Assembly: GCA_030433805.1 (NCBI GenBank)
Contig: JARUXA010000008.1
Coordinates: forward strand, 141,980 to 205,979
Length of the DNA: 64,000 bases
From: Sphingomonas sp. PsM26
GTDB taxonomy: Bacteria; Pseudomonadota; Alphaproteobacteria; Sphingomonadales; Sphingomonadaceae
Direction of reading: 5' to 3'
Part shown: in pieces, positions 46,284 to 54,160 of the stretch
How the letters are laid out: every line of letters starts with the position of its first letter
How positions within the stretch are numbered: position 1 is the stretch's first letter
Program-made: the position numbers and the translations under genes
The notes under the pieces: generated by a model
Database searches by the model: none
What the model was told of the DNA's origin: nothing
What the model saw: only the letters and a program-made list of their open reading frames with translations

Positions 46284-47315
46284 GTGATCGCCCTTCAATT
46301 CCGCCGCCGCACGATCTGCACGACCCTTGCCATGCTCGCCGCCGTTACGAACGCCGGCGGTGCGAGCGCCCAGAACGGAACCGCCGCAACAGAGGGTAAG
46401 CGGCCATCCCCGCCCATCGTCAGGCCGATGACGGACCTCAAGATCGCCGCGACGATCCCGGTCGGGAAGACCGCGGACTGGGTGGCGATCACCGCGGACG
46501 CAGTGTGGGTCGGCAGCAGCGGACCCAACTCGGTCAACGCGATCGATCCCCGCACCAACCGCGTCACGACGATCGCGCTGCCGGGTCGTCCGTGCGCGGG
46601 AATCACCGCGGACGCGGACTTCGTGTGGGTGCCATTGTGCGGACCGATCCCGAAACTCGCCAAGGTCGACGTGAGGAAGCGCGTGTTGGATCGCGTGTTC
46701 GACGTGGGGCCGGTGCGGGGCGAACAAAGCATCGCGGTCGGCGCGGGCAGCGTCTGGCTGGTCACCGACAAGACCGGTTCGCTCGCGCGGATCGATCCCG
46801 TCAGCGGAGCGGTTCTGAATGTGGTCCAGCTCCCGCCCGGCTCCTACAACCCGGTATTCAGTGATGGTCTTGTCTGGGTCACCCGAGTCGAAGGTGGCGA
46901 AGTGACGGTCGTCGATGCGCGCACGTCCCAGATTGTGAAGTCGATCGCCGTCGGCAAAGCCCCGCGCTTCGTGACCGCCGGGAACGGCGCGGTGTGGACG
47001 CTCAATCAGGGCAACGGCGACGTGAGCCGGATCGACATCGCGACACGCCGGACGACGGTGACACTTCCGCTCAACACACCGGGCCCCGGCGGGGACATTG
47101 CATTCGGCGCGGGACGGGTCTGGACGACGATGATGAAGACCCCGCTGACGGTCGTCGATGCCGCATCCGCGACCGTATTATGTCAGTGGACCGGGGACGG
47201 CGGGGATTCGCTGTCGGTCGGGCATAAGGCGGTCTGGCTGACCAACCTGCGCTCCGGGACGGTATCGCGCATCCCGCTGAAAGCCCTGCCGAAAGATTGC
47301 CGCGCCCGTCGCTGA
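46284..47315 (+). CDS. exported beta-propeller protein (YncE/Vgb-like)
   Basis: A 343-residue protein, starting at GTG 46284 with AAGGATG upstream. Signal peptide of about 29 residues (ends GGASA). Seven blade-like repeats of about 40 residues follow, each with a pattern of the kind AxAVWVGSSGPNSVNAIDPRT, which marks YncE or virginiamycin-lyase-like (Vgb) propellers. The catalytic His of Vgb lyases is not evident, so I call it a non-enzymatic periplasmic propeller. Two Cys in GRPCAGI and PLCGPI may be bonded. Role unknown. Confidence 0.82.
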   Translation: MIALQFRRRTICTTLAMLAAVTNAGGASAQNGTAATEGKRPSPPIVRPMTDLKIAATIPVGKTADWVAITADAVWVGSSGPNSVNAIDPRTNRVTTIALPGRPCAGITADADFVWVPLCGPIPKLAKVDVRKRVLDRVFDVGPVRGEQSIAVGAGSVWLVTDKTGSLARIDPVSGAVLNVVQLPPGSYNPVFSDGLVWVTRVEGGEVTVVDARTSQIVKSIAVGKAPRFVTAGNGAVWTLNQGNGDVSRIDIATRRTTVTLPLNTPGPGGDIAFGAGRVWTTMMKTPLTVVDAASATVLCQWTGDGGDSLSVGHKAVWLTNLRSGTVSRIPLKALPKDCRARR

Positions 47316-47373
47316 AGCGCCGTTCAGGCCAACCAAGGCTGTACCAGGACACTCTTTCGGGCGGCAAGTGGCG

Positions 47374-47449
47374 TGGTGGAGCTGAGCGGAATCGAACCGC
47401 TGGCCTCTGCAGTGCGATTGCAGCGCTCTCCCATCTGAGCTACAGCCCC
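47374..47449 (-). tRNA. tRNA-Ala (anticodon CGC)
   Basis: Read on the minus strand, GGGGCTG/CAGCTCC form the acceptor stem with the G3-U70 pair that identifies alanine tRNA. D arm TAGCTCAGATGGGAGAGC, anticodon stem CTGCA/TGCAG with loop ATCGCAC (anticodon CGC, bases 47416-47414), TΨC arm AGCGGTTCGATTCCGCT, discriminator A and encoded CCA. Reads GCG, a frequent codon at this GC content. Confidence 0.95.
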
Positions 47450-47598
47450 GCACCACGCCTCGTCCGCCTTGTAGGCGGTTCTGCCGCCTTAACTGCGGTT
47501 TGCGCGGCACGCAACGACAATGCGACGGTGCCATACGCAATCTTCGGAAATGCTCCAGGCGCGCGGCGACGACGTGCCCCAAGCCTGCGGCAAAGAGC

Positions 47599-47624
47599 GG
47601 AACCGGTTCGGTTTTTCCTGAGTT
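47599..47624 (+). promoter_or_regulatory. EcfG-like promoter before the Tyr/Gly-rich stress protein
   Basis: GGAAC at 47599-47603, 17-bp spacer, AGTT at 47621-47624 (consensus CGTT), about 70 bp before the start codon. The rest of 47450-47694 shows nothing else. Confidence 0.5.
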
Positions 47625-47694
47625 TATCCCCCTGTCAATGCGACGCGACAAACGCCGCGCCATTTGATGACCATTGTCTCAGGAGGACGCTATC

Positions 47695-48744
47695 ATGGTA
47701 GATGAACGCTATCCCCGGTCGTATTCGGACCGTACCGGCAACCGCGACCAGAACGACGGCTACGGCCAGAGCGACTATGGCGACCGCGGGTCGTACGGAC
47801 GCGGGTCCGACCGATACCAGAATTACGGATCGTCCGAAGACAACCGCGGTGACTACGGCCGTGAGCGCGGCGGATACCAGGGCCAGGGCGGCAACGATCG
47901 CTATGGTGCAGGCGGCTACGGTGACCGGTCCTACGGCCAGGATGATGGTCGTGGTTATGGTGCGAACCGCAGCAGCGGTGATCGCTTCCAGGGTCGTTTT
48001 CAGGGCCAAGGCGACAATCGCGGCGATTATGGTCGACAGCAGTCCTATGGCAACCGTGGTGCCAGCCAGGATTATGGTCGGGGCCAGCAGTCCGGCGGTG
48101 GCCAGCAAGGCTACGGTCGCCAGCCGCAGGGCTATGATTATGACGACCGCGGCTTCTTCGATCGCGCAGGCGATGAGGTTCGTTCGTGGTTCGGCGATGA
48201 CGAGGCACAACGCCGTCGTGAATTCGATGCGCGTTTCGACGACCAGCGTTACGGCAACGAGCGGAGCCATAACGACGATCACTACACTGGCTGGCGCCGG
48301 TCGCAGATCGACGCGCTCGACCGCGACTATGACGAGTATCGCCGCGAAAACCGTACCAAGTTCGAGTCGGAATTTGGCTCGTGGCGCAGCAATCGTCAGA
48401 CGCAGCGTTCGTCCCTGTCCAAGGTCACCGAGCATATGGAAGTCGTCGGTTCGGACGGCGCGCATGTCGGCACGGTCGACAAGGTGCGTGGCGACCGGAT
48501 CGTGCTGACCAAGACCGACTCGGATGCCGGCGGACGCCATCATTCGATCCCGTCGAGCTGGCTGCAGACCGTCGACGACAAGGTGACGATCTCGAAGACC
48601 GCCGACGATGCCAAGGCGCATTGGCGTGACGAAGAGCGTAACCAGGCGCTGTTCGGCGATGACGACAAGAAGCCCGGCACGTCCGACACCAAGACCAGCG
48701 ATGGCCCGCACACGCTCAACCGGAGCTTTGGCGGGACCTACTAA
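47695..48744 (+). CDS. Tyr/Gly/Gln-rich low-complexity protein with C-terminal PRC-barrel-like (DUF2171) domain
   Basis: A 349-residue protein; AGGAGG precedes ATG 47695. Residues about 1-150 are low complexity with recurring Y-G, D-Y-G and Q-G units (NRGDYGRERGGYQGQGG), no Lys-rich or hydrophobic core, so disordered. A linker GFFDRAGDEVRSWFGDDEAQ holds a short SWFGD motif seen in similar sphingomonad proteins. Residues about 250-310 are a small beta domain (HMEVVGSDGAHVGTVDKVRG, HHSIPSSWLQTVDDKV) of the DUF2171/PRC-barrel type. The EcfG-like promoter suggests general-stress expression. The cytoplasmic role is unknown. Confidence 0.82.
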   Translation: MVDERYPRSYSDRTGNRDQNDGYGQSDYGDRGSYGRGSDRYQNYGSSEDNRGDYGRERGGYQGQGGNDRYGAGGYGDRSYGQDDGRGYGANRSSGDRFQGRFQGQGDNRGDYGRQQSYGNRGASQDYGRGQQSGGGQQGYGRQPQGYDYDDRGFFDRAGDEVRSWFGDDEAQRRREFDARFDDQRYGNERSHNDDHYTGWRRSQIDALDRDYDEYRRENRTKFESEFGSWRSNRQTQRSSLSKVTEHMEVVGSDGAHVGTVDKVRGDRIVLTKTDSDAGGRHHSIPSSWLQTVDDKVTISKTADDAKAHWRDEERNQALFGDDDKKPGTSDTKTSDGPHTLNRSFGGTY

Positions 48745-48785
48745 GGTCTTTGTAACGCCAGCAAACTTTGGCGTCGTTTCGAAGG

Positions 48786-48819
48786 CCCCTTCCCCGCCAT
48801 CGTGGGGGAGGGGTTTTTT
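48786..48819 (+). terminator. intrinsic terminator after the stress protein gene
   Basis: CCCCTTCCCC pairs with GGGGGAGGGG around an 8-base loop, followed by six T residues. Confidence 0.9.
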
Positions 48820-48880
48820 CGTTGCCAGCCGCGCTTGCACGGCATACCTCCCGTTCGAAATCACCAAGGAGTAAGTAACA

Positions 48881-49870
48881 ATGCCCCGTTCCTGGACCTT
48901 GAAAAGCCGCCCGGCAGGGATGCCCACTGCAGACAACTTCGCGCTCAGCGAAACCCCGTCGACCGCGCTCGGCAACGGCGAAGTGCGCGTCGCCAATCGG
49001 TGGTTGTCGGTCGATCCCTACATGCGCGGCCGCATGAACGACACGAAGTCCTACGTCGCCCCCTTTGCGCTCGACGAGCCGATGCAGGGCGGCGCGATCG
49101 GCGAGGTGGTCGAGAGCAATGCCGACGCGATCAAGGTCGGCGACATGGTCCAGCATATGCTTGGCTGGCGTGACGAAGCAGTGCTGCCAGCATCGCAGGT
49201 GCAGAAGTTGCCCGACCTCGGCGTTCCGGTGCAGCAGTTCCTCGGGATGCTCGGGATGCCCGGCATGACCGCTTATTGGGGGCTGCTCGACGTGGCGTCG
49301 GCAAGGGCGGGCGAAACGGTGTTCGTGTCGGCGGCCGCGGGCGCGGTCGGATCGACCGTGGTGCAGGTCGCCAAGGCCAAGGGCATGACCGTGATCGGTT
49401 CAGCCGGCGGCGCGGACAAGTGCGCGTGGGTCAAGTCGCTCGGGGCGGACCATGTGATCGATTACAAGGGCGACACTTCGCTCGTTAAGGCGCTCGGCGC
49501 GGCGGCGCCCGACGGGATCGACGTCTATTTCGACAATGTCGGCGGCGACCATCTCGATGCCGCGCTCGCCCATGCGCGCGACGGGGCACGGTTTGCGATC
49601 TGCGGAATGATCGACGGGTATAACAGCAGCACGCCGACGCAGCTCAAATATCTGATGCGGGTGATCGCTGCGCGCATCCGGATCCAGGGGTTCCTCGTCA
49701 CGCCATATTTCGCGCGGGCGAGCGAGTTCTACGAGGACATGGCCGCGATGGTGAAGTCCGGGGCGCTGCAGAGCCAGGATACCGTCCACGAGGGTCTAGA
49801 TGCGACGCCGGATGCGTTCATGGGGCTGTTCAGCGGGGGCAATACCGGCAAGATGCTGGTGAAGTTGTAA
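48881..49870 (+). CDS. NADP-dependent oxidoreductase, MDR family (CurA/prostaglandin-reductase-like)
   Basis: A 329-residue medium-chain reductase without zinc ligands. Marks: WLSVDPYMRGRM near the N-terminus (typical of the 15-oxoprostaglandin reductase/CurA group), the catalytic-domain GGAIGEVVES, and the Rossmann motif VFVSAAAGAVGSTVVQVAKA with GSAGGADKC. C-terminal GLDATPDAFMGLFSGGNTGK is characteristic too. Reduces the double bond of enones with NADPH. AAGGAG lies before ATG 48881. Single gene between a terminator and a family C repeat. Confidence 0.93.
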   Translation: MPRSWTLKSRPAGMPTADNFALSETPSTALGNGEVRVANRWLSVDPYMRGRMNDTKSYVAPFALDEPMQGGAIGEVVESNADAIKVGDMVQHMLGWRDEAVLPASQVQKLPDLGVPVQQFLGMLGMPGMTAYWGLLDVASARAGETVFVSAAAGAVGSTVVQVAKAKGMTVIGSAGGADKCAWVKSLGADHVIDYKGDTSLVKALGAAAPDGIDVYFDNVGGDHLDAALAHARDGARFAICGMIDGYNSSTPTQLKYLMRVIAARIRIQGFLVTPYFARASEFYEDMAAMVKSGALQSQDTVHEGLDATPDAFMGLFSGGNTGKMLVKL

Positions 49871-49925
49871 GCGGTTGGACGGGAGCTTCGCGGTGCGACG
49901 CTCCCTTGTCCCTTAAACGTTCTAC

Positions 49926-50032
49926 TTTTCCCCGGCGAAGGCCGGGGCCCAGTTGCGGAACGATAGTGATCGTAGGATCGCGCTTCGTTACCGCTCTTTT
50001 CGCTACTGGGCCCCGGCCTTCGCCGGGGAAGT
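49926..50032. repeat. family C palindromic repeat pair
   Basis: Left arm TTCCCCGGCGAAGGCCGGGG plus CCCAG, right arm CTGGGCCCCGGCCTTCGCCG plus GGGAA, at the ends of a 107-bp unit that sits between the reductase stop and the convergent zinc-peptidase stop. It may serve as a two-way terminator there. Confidence 0.9.
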
Positions 50033-50072
50033 AGAAGAGAGAGGGTAGTAAGAGAAAGCGGTCAGCGATCGC

Positions 50073-50981
50073 TCAGATCGCGCCCTCGAACGTGTTGCAC
50101 GCATTCGGATCGCCGCTTTCCATGCCGACCCGCAGCCACTTCATCCGCTGTGCCGACGTACCATGCGTAAAGCTGTCGGGAACGACGCGCCCCTGCGACT
50201 GCTTCTGCAGCGTATCGTCACCGATCGCGCGGGCGGCGGTCATGCCTTCCTCGATGTCACCGGGCTCAAGCCGATCACGGTTCTGCGCCGCCCACACGCC
50301 CGCATAGCAATCGGCCTGCAGCTCGAGCTTGACCGAAGCCTGGTTGCCCTCGACTTCGCTGCCGCTGCGCTGGATGCGCGACACCTGATCGGACGTACCC
50401 AGCAGGTTCTGGATGTGATGCCCGAATTCATGCGCGATCACGTAATATTGCGCGAAATCGCCCTTGGCGCCGAACTTGTCGGCCAGTTCGGCAAAGAAGC
50501 TCGTGTCGAGATAGACGCCCCGGTCGCGCGGGCAATAGAATGGCCCCATCGCGCTTTGCGCCGCGCCGCAGCCCGACTGACCGTTGCCGCCGTAGAAGAC
50601 GAGCTTCGGCTGCTGGAACTGCTGTCCGTTGCGCTGGAAGATCGCGGCCCAGGTCTTGTCCGCCGAGCTGAATGCATTGCACGCGGCCTTGCTCTCCGGG
50701 TTGACCGAGCAGATCGACTGCGTGTCGGTGCCCGCGCGGGGCTGGCCGACTTGCTGCGTCGGTGCACCGCTCTGGCCGCCGCCACCGCCGAGCATCCCGA
50801 GACCACCACCGAAGAAGAACATCACCGCCAGCAGGACCGCGACCCCGCCGCAGCCGAACCGGCTGAAGATCATCGGCACCAGCCCGAACAACAGGCCGCC
50901 GCCACCGCCGAAACCGCCGCCGCCGCCCTGCCCGCGCTGGTCCTCGACGTTGATGTTGGGATCGAAATCATCGAGACGCAT
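50073..50981 (-). CDS. neutral zinc metallopeptidase (YpfJ-like)
   Basis: A 302-residue membrane-anchored peptidase. The N-terminus is Gly-rich, with MRLDDFDPN, and a single membrane segment at about 46-66 (GGVAVLLAVMFFFGGGLGML). The zinc motif HEFGH is at 184-188 in YYVIAHEFGHHIQNLLG, and a third ligand is likely in ELQADCYAGVWAA. C138, C150 and the pair at C91/C101 may form periplasmic disulfides. Family members (ypfJ, DUF of neutral zinc metallopeptidases) have no established substrate. ATG 50981 was chosen since family proteins begin MR(L/W)xDxxxS. Confidence 0.92.
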   Translation of the reverse strand: MRLDDFDPNINVEDQRGQGGGGGFGGGGGLLFGLVPMIFSRFGCGGVAVLLAVMFFFGGGLGMLGGGGGQSGAPTQQVGQPRAGTDTQSICSVNPESKAACNAFSSADKTWAAIFQRNGQQFQQPKLVFYGGNGQSGCGAAQSAMGPFYCPRDRGVYLDTSFFAELADKFGAKGDFAQYYVIAHEFGHHIQNLLGTSDQVSRIQRSGSEVEGNQASVKLELQADCYAGVWAAQNRDRLEPGDIEEGMTAARAIGDDTLQKQSQGRVVPDSFTHGTSAQRMKWLRVGMESGDPNACNTFEGAI

Positions 50982-51140
50982 GGCGGGAGTATTCCGAAAG
51001 TCGTTGCCGTTGCGGCATGAATGCGCGGCGGCCCGGCTTGTTGCAAGCGACGTCGCGCGCAGCGTTGTTTTGTAGCCGGTTATGCCACGTTCACCGCAAC
51101 CGGCGTTGATCCCGCACTGCAACAGCCCCATGTCTCGTGC

Positions 51141-52301
51141 ATGGCGGATATCGAATCGATCAGACCGAAACGGCGGGCAAAGTCGTTGCCGTTGCCCGAA
51201 TGCGTCGCCCTGGTGTTGCAGGGCGGCGGCGCGCTGGGAAGCTATCAGGCGGGGGTGATCGAGGGGCTCGCATCGAGCGGGATCGAGGTCGACTGGGTCT
51301 CGGGCATCTCGATCGGCGCGATCAACGCGGCAATCTTCGCGGGCAACCCACCCGAAAAGCGTGTCGAGAAGCTTGCCGCATTCTGGGACACGATGACCGG
51401 GTCGTTGCCCAGTTTCCCGATCTTTCCCGATGACCGGATCCGCGAATTTCTCCACGAATGGTCCGCCGCGACGGTGATCGCCGGCGGCGTGCCCGGATTT
51501 TTCTCGCCGCGTTTCGTCCCGCCGACGCTCGCGTTGCCCGGTACGCCGGAGGCGACGAGCTTCTATGACAGTTCCCCGCTCAAGGCGACGCTAGACGGGC
51601 TCATCGACTGGGATCTGCTCAACACCGGTCCGGTGCGTCTGTCAGTTGGCGCGGTCGACGTGGAGAGCGGCAATTTTGCCTATTTCGATACGACCGAGAC
51701 GCGGATCGACGCGCGCCACATCATGGCGTCGGGCGCATTGCCGCCGGGCTTGCCCGCGGTCGAGATCGACGGGCGGCTGTGGTGGGATGGCGGGCTCGTC
51801 TCGAATACGCCGCTGACGCACGTGCTCGAGCATCAGCAGGGCGAATTGCTCGCGTTCCAGATCGATCTGTTTCCCGCCGCGACCGAGCGCCCGCGCACGA
51901 TCATGGACGTGATGGCACGCGAGAAGGAGATTCGCTTCTCGAGCCGCACGCGGCAGGTGTCGGACATGATGATGCGCGACCGTAAGGATCGCGAGCTGGC
52001 GCGTCGGGTGCTCGCGAAGCTGCCCGCGGAGATGCGGGATGATCCCGACGTCATGGCGTTGGCGGCACGGACCAATGCGGATCCGGTCAACCTCGTCCAC
52101 CTCATCCACCGCGCCAATGCTTGGGAAGGCGGGAGCCGCGACTTCGAATTTTCCGCGCGGACGATGCGCGAACACTGGAATGCGGGCATGAAGGCGGTTG
52201 CCGAGACGATGGCCAACGCGCAACTGATCGCGCAGAATATCGAGACCGGCAAGAGCGCCGCTTTCGACCTGACCCAGCCGATCACGCCCCGCCCGATCTG
52301 A
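51141..52301 (+). CDS. patatin-like phospholipase (with C-terminal DUF3734)
   Basis: A 386-residue acyl hydrolase. Oxyanion hole GGGALGSY, nucleophile elbow GISIG in VSGISIGAINAA, and catalytic Asp in WWDGGLVSNTPL form the Ser-Asp dyad. The C-terminal third, with LARRVLAKLPAEMRDDPDV and HLIHRANAWEGGSRDFEFS, is the DUF3734 extension often seen beside hydroxybutyrate genes. The start at ATG 51141 gives MADIESIRPKRR. The 3-hydroxybutyrate dehydrogenase gene begins 30 bp downstream, so the two probably act together in turnover of polyhydroxybutyrate or its oligomers; this is inferred from context. Confidence 0.9.
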   Translation: MADIESIRPKRRAKSLPLPECVALVLQGGGALGSYQAGVIEGLASSGIEVDWVSGISIGAINAAIFAGNPPEKRVEKLAAFWDTMTGSLPSFPIFPDDRIREFLHEWSAATVIAGGVPGFFSPRFVPPTLALPGTPEATSFYDSSPLKATLDGLIDWDLLNTGPVRLSVGAVDVESGNFAYFDTTETRIDARHIMASGALPPGLPAVEIDGRLWWDGGLVSNTPLTHVLEHQQGELLAFQIDLFPAATERPRTIMDVMAREKEIRFSSRTRQVSDMMMRDRKDRELARRVLAKLPAEMRDDPDVMALAARTNADPVNLVHLIHRANAWEGGSRDFEFSARTMREHWNAGMKAVAETMANAQLIAQNIETGKSAAFDLTQPITPRPI

Positions 52302-52331
52302 CCCTTCACCGCACCATCGGAGACCCCCGCT

Positions 52332-53117
52332 ATGTTCCTCAAGGGTAAAACCGCGATCGTGACCGGATCGACCTCCGGCATCGGGCTGGAATATGCGAAG
52401 GTCTTCGCCGCCGAGGGAGCGAGCGTCATGATCAACGGGTTCGGCGATGCCGCCGGAATTGAAACCGAACGCGCGAAGCTGGAAGCGATTAGCGGCGCGA
52501 AGGCGCTGTACGACCCCGCCGACATGACCAAGCCCGACCAGATCGCGGCAATGGTCCAGCGGTGCCACGCGGAACTCGGCGGCCCGGACATCATCGTCAA
52601 CAATGCGGGCATCCAGCACGTCGCACCGATCGAGGACTTCCCCGCCGACAAGTTCGAGGCGATCATGCAGATCAACCTGCATTCCGCCTGGTACATGATG
52701 CAGGCCGCGGTGCCGCACATGAAGGCCGCGGGGTGGGGCCGGATCATCTCTACCGCATCGGCGCATTCGCTTGTCGCCAGCCCCAACAAGTCGGCCTATG
52801 TCATGGCCAAGCACGGGCTTGCCGGGCTGACCAAGACGATCGCGCTCGAAACCGCGACCCACGGCGTCACGGTCAACTGCATCTCGCCCGGTTATGTCTG
52901 GACCCCGCTGGTCGAGTCGCAAATCCCCGATACGATGAAGGCGCGCGGCCTGACCCGCGATCAGGTGATGAACGACGTCCTGCTCGCCGCGCAGCCGACC
53001 AAGGAGTTCGTCACGATCGAACAGGTCGCGGCCCTCGCGCTGTTCCTGTGCCGCGACGAGGCGAAGGCGATCACCGGCGCGAACCTGTCGGTCGACGGCG
53101 GCTGGACCGCCGCCTGA
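52332..53117 (+). CDS. bdhA: 3-hydroxybutyrate dehydrogenase
   Basis: A 261-residue short-chain dehydrogenase that oxidises (R)-3-hydroxybutyrate to acetoacetate with NAD. TGSTSGIG is the cofactor loop, NNAGIQHVAPIEDFP is highly characteristic for the hydroxybutyrate group, the catalytic Ser-Tyr-Lys is in SAHSLVASPNKSAYVMAKHG, and SPGYVWTPLVESQI and SVDGGWTAA close the protein. CGGAGA precedes ATG 52332. In operon with the patatin gene; a role in use of stored PHB is likely. Confidence 0.94.
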   Translation: MFLKGKTAIVTGSTSGIGLEYAKVFAAEGASVMINGFGDAAGIETERAKLEAISGAKALYDPADMTKPDQIAAMVQRCHAELGGPDIIVNNAGIQHVAPIEDFPADKFEAIMQINLHSAWYMMQAAVPHMKAAGWGRIISTASAHSLVASPNKSAYVMAKHGLAGLTKTIALETATHGVTVNCISPGYVWTPLVESQIPDTMKARGLTRDQVMNDVLLAAQPTKEFVTIEQVAALALFLCRDEAKAITGANLSVDGGWTAA

Positions 53118-53220
53118 CCGCTGCGGGACGCGCGGATCACGGAAGTCCTTGGCATTGCTGGAACAGCGTGGTTGATGGGGGTCATGTCCCATCGGTTCGC
53201 AAGACTCCCAACATGACCCT

Positions 53221-53877
53221 ATGCCGGTGAACGGCCTGGCCCGCGTATCGGGGCTGATCCTGTGCACGATGGTCGGCGTGTTCGGCGGCTGTGCACGACA
53301 GGCGTCCGCGCAGCCCGCGCTCGTCCCGCCCGCGGACCGGCAAACCGACTGGCGCCGCGTGGCGACCCCTCCCGACCGAGCCCGGTTAAGATCGTGGCGC
53401 GGTGCATGGCTCGAAGCGCTGGCCAAGGTCCGGGGTGCCGGGCTGATCGCGTCGATCGAGGCCGATCCGACGCTGTTCGACCCCGACCACGCCTTGCCCA
53501 ACCCGACGCCCCCTGCAGGGCGCTATCGCTGCCAGATGATCAAACTGGGGGCGAACGGCACCGCGATGCGCGACCTGACGCGCTATCCCCCGGTTGAATG
53601 CCGGGTTGAGGTCGCGGACGGTGCCGTCTGGCTGTACAAGGTCGATGGCGCGCAACGCCCCGTCGGGACGCTGTACGACGACACGTCGACGCGCGCGGTG
53701 TTCCTCGGCACGATGCTGTTCGCCGATGAGCAACGCCCGCTTGCCTATGGGCGGGACGGCAACCGCGACCTTGCGGGGTATGTCGAACGGATCGAGCCGG
53801 AACGCTGGCGGATGGTCCTGCCCTCGCCCCGGTTCGAATCCTTGCTCAACGTCGTCGAGATCGTGCCTGCGCCGTAA
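53221..53877 (+). CDS. DUF4893-type lipoprotein
   Basis: A 218-residue exported protein. The signal MPVNGLARVSGLILCTMVGV ends in a lipobox-like VFGGC, so it is likely lipid-anchored. The mature part has DWRRVATPPDRARLRSWRGA and YRCQMIKLG with a second Cys in PPVECRVE, which fits the DUF4893 family of sphingomonads; no function is known. An inverted repeat (GGGTCATGT and ACATGACCC, 23 bp apart) ends just before the ATG and could fold over the ribosome site. Confidence 0.75.
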   Translation: MPVNGLARVSGLILCTMVGVFGGCARQASAQPALVPPADRQTDWRRVATPPDRARLRSWRGAWLEALAKVRGAGLIASIEADPTLFDPDHALPNPTPPAGRYRCQMIKLGANGTAMRDLTRYPPVECRVEVADGAVWLYKVDGAQRPVGTLYDDTSTRAVFLGTMLFADEQRPLAYGRDGNRDLAGYVERIEPERWRMVLPSPRFESLLNVVEIVPAP

Positions 53878-53893
53878 CGCGCGTTAAAGGCCG

Positions 53894-54082
53894 TCAGGCA
53901 GGCTTCGCACCCGGCGTCCCGCACTTCGCGAACTTGCCGTTGAGGCGGCATTTGCCGGCCTTGGGCGCCACCGTCGGGCATTTGGTGAACCGGCCCTTGG
54001 CATCCTTGCACGGTGCCGCCACGGCTGGCGCGGTGCCGACCGCGAAGGCCAGCACGGACGCTGCCAGAATAAGCTTACGCAT
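53894..54082 (-). CDS. small secreted cysteine-repeat protein
   Basis: A 62-residue protein with a clear signal peptide (MRKLILAASVLAFAVGTAPA). The mature 40 residues consist of two similar units, CKDAKGRFTKC and CRLNGKFAKC, each with a Cys at either end and a central G-[RK]-F, so two small disulfide loops are likely. The pattern recurs as a whole-protein motif in alphaproteobacterial small exported proteins but has no known role. ATG 54082 has GGGAG-type sequence upstream. Confidence 0.75.
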   Translation of the reverse strand: MRKLILAASVLAFAVGTAPAVAAPCKDAKGRFTKCPTVAPKAGKCRLNGKFAKCGTPGAKPA

Positions 54083-54160
54083 ACGAACACTCCCAAAACC
54101 AACCGCCCGTACTTGGGCAGCGTCGAAGCTACCCAGCCGACGCGCCGCGTCAATTGACGA

